From Desulfurococcales archaeon (GTDB taxonomy: Archaea; Thermoproteota; Thermoprotei_A; Sulfolobales; Desulfurococcaceae): a stretch of DNA of 9,908 nt. Below are positions 7,801 to 9,908 of the stretch, one piece after another (the stretch's first letter is position 1; each line of letters begins with the position of its first letter). Below the pieces are notes generated by a model that did not search any database, was not told where the DNA came from, and saw nothing but the letters and a program-made list of their open reading frames with translations. Made by a program: the position numbers and the translations under genes. The stretch lies in NCBI GenBank assembly GCA_015522345.1, contig WAML01000239.1, positions 1 to 9,908 of the forward strand, read 5' to 3'.

Positions 7801-8316
7801 ACAGGTATGACATTAATTAGAACAGATATAGAGAAACTCAAGTCATATATTAAAACAGAAAACGAATTCATCAAGAACAGCCTCGAGGATCTAGCAAATA
7901 ATTTGGTTACATTAAATGCTTCACTAGATAAGAGTTTATCGAAAATACTTGAAGAAGTAGTTAACAGTCGCACAACACTAGTGGATGAAGTACAGGGAGT
8001 AAACAAAGCTTTATCGACAATATCTAGTGGAGTAAGTGAACTAGAGAGTTCACTAGAGAATGTAAATAGTAATGTCAATGAAATAGCTGTTCGCCTAGGG
8101 AGCCTTGAAGAAGCGTTAACTGCGTTAGGTAAGAGCGTAGACAGTGCTAAACAAGAAATATTAAGTCAGTTACAAGGAACTAAAGAAGACATTGTATCTA
8201 AGGTAAATGAAGTTGGGAGTCAAGTAAGTGGGCAATACAATACATTGACTATAGTAGATGCAATAACGTTAGTAATTGCTTTAGCAATAGCATTTATGCT
8301 CTTTAAACGTAAGTAA
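4897..8316 (+). CDS. Secreted, membrane-anchored C25 (gingipain-like) cysteine peptidase with coiled-coil stalk
   Basis: The product is a probable cell-surface protease of 1139 aa from ATG 4897, chosen because GGTG lies 6 nt upstream; the frame also opens at GTG 4888, adding 3 residues. In order: signal peptide MRK plus a hydrophobic core (1 to about 22); a beta-rich propeptide-like region (25-215); a C25/caspase-like domain (about 220-640); beta-sandwich domains (655-955); a coiled coil (974-1110); a membrane helix (1118-1136) ending KRK. C25 marks are GD 317-318, PDIYVGRIP (355-363), H457 in ALSHGTGNA, C505 in SSVACMNAFWDEA, GGIAYIGSAR (538-547) and LLGDP ending the domain. C505 is one of only two cysteines in the protein, as expected for a nucleophile. 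There are eleven N-x-S/T sequons, fitting an S-layer-type glycoprotein. The gene stands alone, divergent from serA. Cleavage specificity and activity are not visible in the sequence; the family is mostly Arg- or Lys-specific in Porphyromonas. Confidence 0.82.
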   Translation: MRKVAAYILLVLMSLVLTGTIGYTYYIPDYSSELESYGIDVPKDDLANSKNIVSYTTVVDELSIERSITGEPHVIISINDGSTGRISIPGAPALPYKTYMYIANGYIDERDIKVNVKISSYRVIELKDPVIPAPQPIFYSPVEQSIVYKVDDKIYSTDHFYPGRIVDVQVFHGLNGRSVISLKVFPIQYNPVENKLILVEKAYVEVGYSISKEYTFSENNVLILTSKPLVNATNALKGLYTSLGYNASIVTVEAIYSNYTEAENITMYPGFYNPTVVGGYDPVYEMLKQVYNWSLALRIISFLRKTFGNYSHLIIVGDAKTVPPSFYMQSPMMDPYNAWIPTDLFYASPDYDLLPDIYVGRIPFSDPEAISYIVEKISKWYNSEARTSNKLYMSGGYPFGLPLMFGETALSTATLYGWTNAFNTTLMLRTNNNYDRMHVLDILSGSKNAFWYFALSHGTGNALADLLIQMSEKYPLRLFEILASTDDLLAMKESNNVPIVSSVACMNAFWDEALIPPEPFIRASPPSFGEAILLSPAGGIAYIGSARVATELGIQMYIIGGIATADFYGAARLHLDILSAYTELSIMKNVTSLGEIIGYGIAKYLNDVYGVAGSLGPYMLLAFSEIMKLTLLGDPALKIELPSQPTLDKGVKAVSLPKPDVAIKADALFYYTIGEVYIYRPYTEVKASVYGYDGEYYRLTYKIVSTPYTLYGYTLLAKDTISLENGMGSYTIEYNKVFSGKILVKIGCEGWGEIRVLTASLGLSITPSKTIAGSNIVIEGFGLDVLGPYSSIDVVVAGRVITSLEVPVTGYLNWTMALPYLAPGEYPIWFEAKSWYLPPEIAESLRSILSSRVFVYKVAKIDIALSIPEILEPESELKIIVMTLVEGKPVKVNNIEAYILTPEGEVLEPSISQYTSKELGLVEGTYEISVNASKTGVYTLIVKAYYEDKTMVAQGYRMISFSISKDIYTGMTLIRTDIEKLKSYIKTENEFIKNSLEDLANNLVTLNASLDKSLSKILEEVVNSRTTLVDEVQGVNKALSTISSGVSELESSLENVNSNVNEIAVRLGSLEEALTALGKSVDSAKQEILSQLQGTKEDIVSKVNEVGSQVSGQYNTLTIVDAITLVIALAIAFMLFKRK
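7816..8226 (+). other. Coiled-coil stalk segment with heptads and 18-residue repeats
   Basis: Residues 974-1110 of the surface peptidase carry hydrophobic residues at steps of 3 and 4 with no proline. From V1032 to I1088 the pattern is unbroken heptads. Before it, extra 4-residue steps occur near 992, 1010 and 1028, spaced 18 apart (11+7). This should form an oligomeric rod about 20 nm long that holds the peptidase away from the membrane. Confidence 0.7.
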
Positions 8317-8325
8317 ACTAGAGGG

Positions 8326-8338
8326 AAAAAGGAAAAAG
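8326..8338 (-). terminator. U-rich terminator of trpB2
   Basis: The minus strand reads CTTTTTCCTTTTT, 58-70 nt after the trpB2 stop and close to the end of the convergent peptidase gene. Twelve bases are identical to the tract after serK. It has no hairpin, as is usual for crenarchaeal U-tract termination. Confidence 0.45.
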
Positions 8339-8353
8339 ACATTAAACTAACAA

Positions 8354-8358
8354 TTTTT
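8354..8358 (+). terminator. T-run terminator of the C25 peptidase gene
   Basis: AATTTTTCACC lies 38 nt after the TAA at 8314-8316. It is the only T5 run on the plus strand in the 79-bp convergent gap, so it is the best candidate for ending this transcript. The run is short and the call is moderate. Confidence 0.35.
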
Positions 8359-8395
8359 CACCTTAACCAATACTTTACATTAGTGCACCTAGTAT

Positions 8396-9724
8396 TTATT
8401 TAATGGTTTTCCTATGGTATTCGTAGTCGACTAATTTATTGTCTAAGAGGTCCCTATAGGCTGATAAATCCAGTAGTCCATGACCGCTTAGATTGAATAG
8501 TATAGTTAGTTTCTCATTCCTATACTTCCTCGCGAGGTCTATGACCGCTTTTACTGCGTGAGCTGATTCAGGCGCTGGTATTATTCCTTCGAGTCTAGCA
8601 AATAATGTTGCTGCTTCAAATACTTCTGTTTGATTATAGGAAACCGCTTTTATAATCCCATGTTTGTATAGCAGACTTATCGTCGGCGCCATACCATGGT
8701 ATCTTAAGCCTCCGGCGTGGATAGGAGGTACACGGTAGTGGTGCCCTAATGTATACATCTTTATTAATGGGGTTAAACCGGCTGTATCGCCATAATCGTA
8801 TTTGTATTCTCCTTTTGTTAAACTAGGTGCTGCCTTTGGTTCAACAGCAATAAATTCTATCTCTTTTTTACCAGATAGGATATCGTCTATGAATGGAAAA
8901 GCTAGTCCAGCATAATTGCTTCCACCGCCAACACAGCCTACGACTATATCAGGGTAGTCGCCGTAGAAGAGCTCTATTTGCTTCTTTGCTTCAAGTCCTA
9001 TTATAGTCTGGTGGAGTAATACATGATTTAATACACTTCCTAGACTATATCTTGCATTATCATCTTGTAGAACATCCCATATTGCTTCACTAATAGCTAT
9101 TCCTAAGCTGCCCGGGTGATCAGGGTCTTCTTCCAGAATCTTCTTGCCTACTTCTGTTTTTTCACTTGGACTAGGATATACTTCAGCACCATAGATCTCC
9201 ATTACTGTTCTACGATATGGTTTTTGATAATAACTTACTCTAACCATGTAGACTCTAACTTTTAAGCCAAAATAGTTTCCTGCAAAAGCTAGTGCACTAC
9301 CCCATTGGCCAGCGCCTGTTTCTGTAACAAGCCTCTCAATACCTTCTACGTAATTATAGTATGCTTGCGCAAGAGCTGTATTTACTTTATGACTACCGGT
9401 TGGAGTAGCTCCTTCATATTTATAATATATCCTTGTCTTTGTATCAAGGTATTTCTCGAGCCTTCTTGCACGAAATAATGGAGTAGGCCGCCCTATTTCA
9501 CGATAGGCATCCAATACTTCTTCAGGTATACTAATGTATTCTTGGCTAGAGAATTCTTGATGTACAAGTTCTTTTGCAAACAATCTATACATATCTCCAG
9601 CTCTAACGATTTTCCCGCTAGGTAGTTTATAAGGTGGTATTTTTTCTGGTAGCTTAGGTAGTATATTATACCATTTTCTAGGGAGTATGTCGTCTAGAAG
9701 AGATTTTATATTAATTAACTCCAT
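8396..9724 (-). CDS. trpB2: Tryptophan synthase beta chain, TrpB2 type
   Basis: This PLP enzyme condenses L-serine with indole to tryptophan. The TrpB2 branch often acts apart from a classical TrpA, for example in indole rescue, and some members deaminate serine. The 442 aa are longer than TrpB1 (about 390-400) because of the N-terminal extension typical of TrpB2. Visible marks are GRPTPL (78-83), PLP lysine K113 in GSHKVN, catalytic E135 in TETGAGQWG, the phosphate loop GCVGGGSN (263-270) and NLSGHGLLDL (411-420), where TrpB1 has SGRGDKD. No trpA or other trp gene adjoins it. The start is ATG 9724, the only usual start codon after the in-frame stop at 9752-9754, yet the strong ribosome site is 15 nt away and better placed for a six-codon frame that overlaps this start. 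It is convergent with the peptidase gene. Confidence 0.92.
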   Translation of the reverse strand: MELINIKSLLDDILPRKWYNILPKLPEKIPPYKLPSGKIVRAGDMYRLFAKELVHQEFSSQEYISIPEEVLDAYREIGRPTPLFRARRLEKYLDTKTRIYYKYEGATPTGSHKVNTALAQAYYNYVEGIERLVTETGAGQWGSALAFAGNYFGLKVRVYMVRVSYYQKPYRRTVMEIYGAEVYPSPSEKTEVGKKILEEDPDHPGSLGIAISEAIWDVLQDDNARYSLGSVLNHVLLHQTIIGLEAKKQIELFYGDYPDIVVGCVGGGSNYAGLAFPFIDDILSGKKEIEFIAVEPKAAPSLTKGEYKYDYGDTAGLTPLIKMYTLGHHYRVPPIHAGGLRYHGMAPTISLLYKHGIIKAVSYNQTEVFEAATLFARLEGIIPAPESAHAVKAVIDLARKYRNEKLTILFNLSGHGLLDLSAYRDLLDNKLVDYEYHRKTIK

Positions 9725-9735
9725 TGGCGCGCCAT
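9715..9735 (-). CDS. Six-codon upstream frame MARQWS overlapping the trpB2 start
   Basis: ATG at 9735 opens a frame reading M-A-R-Q-W-S-stop. It is preceded by GAGGTGG with a 4-nt gap, the best ribosome-binding site in the region. Its TGG (Trp) codon overlaps the trpB2 ATG (A-ATG-G), and its TAA lies 4 nt past that ATG. Ribosomes could end here and restart on trpB2, which itself has poorly spaced signals. A role in sensing tryptophan is speculation; it may be a chance ATG. Confidence 0.35.
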   Translation of the reverse strand: MARQWS

Positions 9736-9739
9736 AAAA

Positions 9740-9750
9740 CCACCTCTCCC
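9740..9750 (-). promoter_or_regulatory. Strong ribosome-binding site before trpB2
   Basis: The minus strand reads GGGAGAGGTGG, close to the full complement of the archaeal 16S 3' end. It lies 4 nt before the ATG at 9735 but 15 nt before the in-frame trpB2 ATG at 9724, an unusually long gap. It also falls at the very 5' end of the message predicted from the TATA box. Confidence 0.6.
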
Positions 9751-9763
9751 ACTATACTCCCAC
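9746..9763 (-). repeat. Tandem GTGGGAG repeat between TATA box and start of trpB2
   Basis: On the minus strand GTGGGAG-TATA-GTGGGAG gives two identical 7-mers with an 11-bp period, one turn of the helix. They span the predicted transcript start. The proximal copy overlaps the ribosome-binding site, so part of the sequence is explained by that role. Confidence 0.4.
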
Positions 9764-9770
9764 GTCACTC

Positions 9771-9778
9771 TTTATAAA
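9771..9778 (-). promoter_or_regulatory. TATA box of trpB2
   Basis: TTTATAAA, flanked by AATTTATAAAG on the minus strand, is the cleanest TATA box in the window. It predicts a transcript start near 9749, giving a leader of about 25 nt that begins just at the ribosome-binding site. Confidence 0.6.
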
Positions 9779-9829
9779 TTTTTCCCTAGGAATTTTAGAA
9801 TTAACAGTATATTCTTTCATTCATTTTCT

Positions 9830-9840
9830 CAAAAATAATA
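9830..9840 (+). promoter_or_regulatory. Weak TATA-like stretch before the last gene
   Basis: CAAAAATAATA lies about 25 bp before position 9861, which would give an 18-nt leader carrying GGGAGG. The region is generally A/T-rich, so the call is weak. Confidence 0.25.
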
Positions 9841-9864
9841 ACCTATTAGTATAATGTATTAATT

Positions 9865-9870
9865 GGGAGG
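9865..9870 (+). promoter_or_regulatory. Shine-Dalgarno site of the last gene
   Basis: GGGAGG lies 8 nt before the ATG at 9879 and is a strong match to the 16S 3' end, supporting a real gene start at the right edge. Confidence 0.6.
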
Positions 9871-9878
9871 ATAATATT

Positions 9879-9908
9879 ATGGATGAACGTATCATTAAAT
9901 GTCCGTAC
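9879..9908 (+). CDS. Start of an unidentified gene, cut by the window edge
   Basis: Ten codons are visible: MDERIIKCPY. They begin at an ATG with GGGAGG 8 nt upstream and are divergent from trpB2. A Cys-Pro pair near the N-terminus is seen in some zinc-ribbon proteins, but nothing beyond the edge is available, so no product can be named. Confidence 0.5.
   Translation, partial: MDERIIKCPY

Noticed and set aside
7731..8078. Minus-strand frame opposite the coiled coil
   Set aside because: It is Ser/Thr/Leu-rich, as produced by reading Glu/Asn/Lys-rich coiled-coil codons backwards; there is no independent evidence.
9726..9733. GGCGCGCC as a cloning-site artefact (AscI)
   Set aside because: The sequence around it is continuous, natural-looking AT-rich DNA with a promoter and start codon in place, and no vector sequence is visible.
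1..9908. CRISPR array, insertion sequence or prophage
   Set aside because: No regularly spaced repeats, terminal inverted repeats, transposase or integrase motifs were seen, and all genes look like stable chromosomal functions.

Overview
The window looks like chromosomal DNA of a hyperthermophilic crenarchaeon (Thermoproteota). The gene content and protein sequences point to Desulfurococcales close to Staphylothermus. Supporting signs are AT-rich DNA heavy in ATA, AGA and AGG codons, frequent GTG starts, archaeal TATA boxes about 25 bp before predicted transcript starts, U-tract terminators without hairpins, a herA-nurA pair, an archaeal free-serine kinase and a TrpB2-type tryptophan synthase beta chain. 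The taxon assignment is inference, because there is no rRNA or other marker in the window.

Layout. Bases 27-2797 (+) hold herA and nurA, separated by 2 bp. They encode the ATPase motor and nuclease that resect DNA ends together with Mre11-Rad50; an upstream reading frame may run into herA from the left edge. Bases 2885-4722 (-) hold serA followed by serK, each with its own promoter and terminator. SerA takes 3-phosphoglycerate into the phosphorylated serine pathway, and SerK makes O-phosphoserine directly from free serine, so both feed the O-phosphoserine pool used for cysteine synthesis. Bases 4897-8316 (+), divergent from serA, encode a giant secreted protein. It has a signal peptide, a gingipain-like C25 cysteine peptidase domain, beta-rich domains, a long coiled-coil stalk and a C-terminal membrane anchor. 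Bases 8396-9724 (-) encode TrpB2, which uses serine and indole. A new (+) gene begins at 9879 and runs off the right edge.

No RNA gene, insertion sequence or CRISPR array was found, and every gap between genes is shorter than 160 bp. The most interesting items are the surface peptidase with its tetrabrachion-like layout and an 18-residue periodicity in the stalk; a six-codon frame containing a Trp codon that overlaps the trpB2 start; a perfect 12-bp palindrome between the TATA box and start codon of serK, with a matching half-site at the serA promoter; and a palindrome against the TATA box of the peptidase gene. Three of the metabolic genes act on serine or its precursors.
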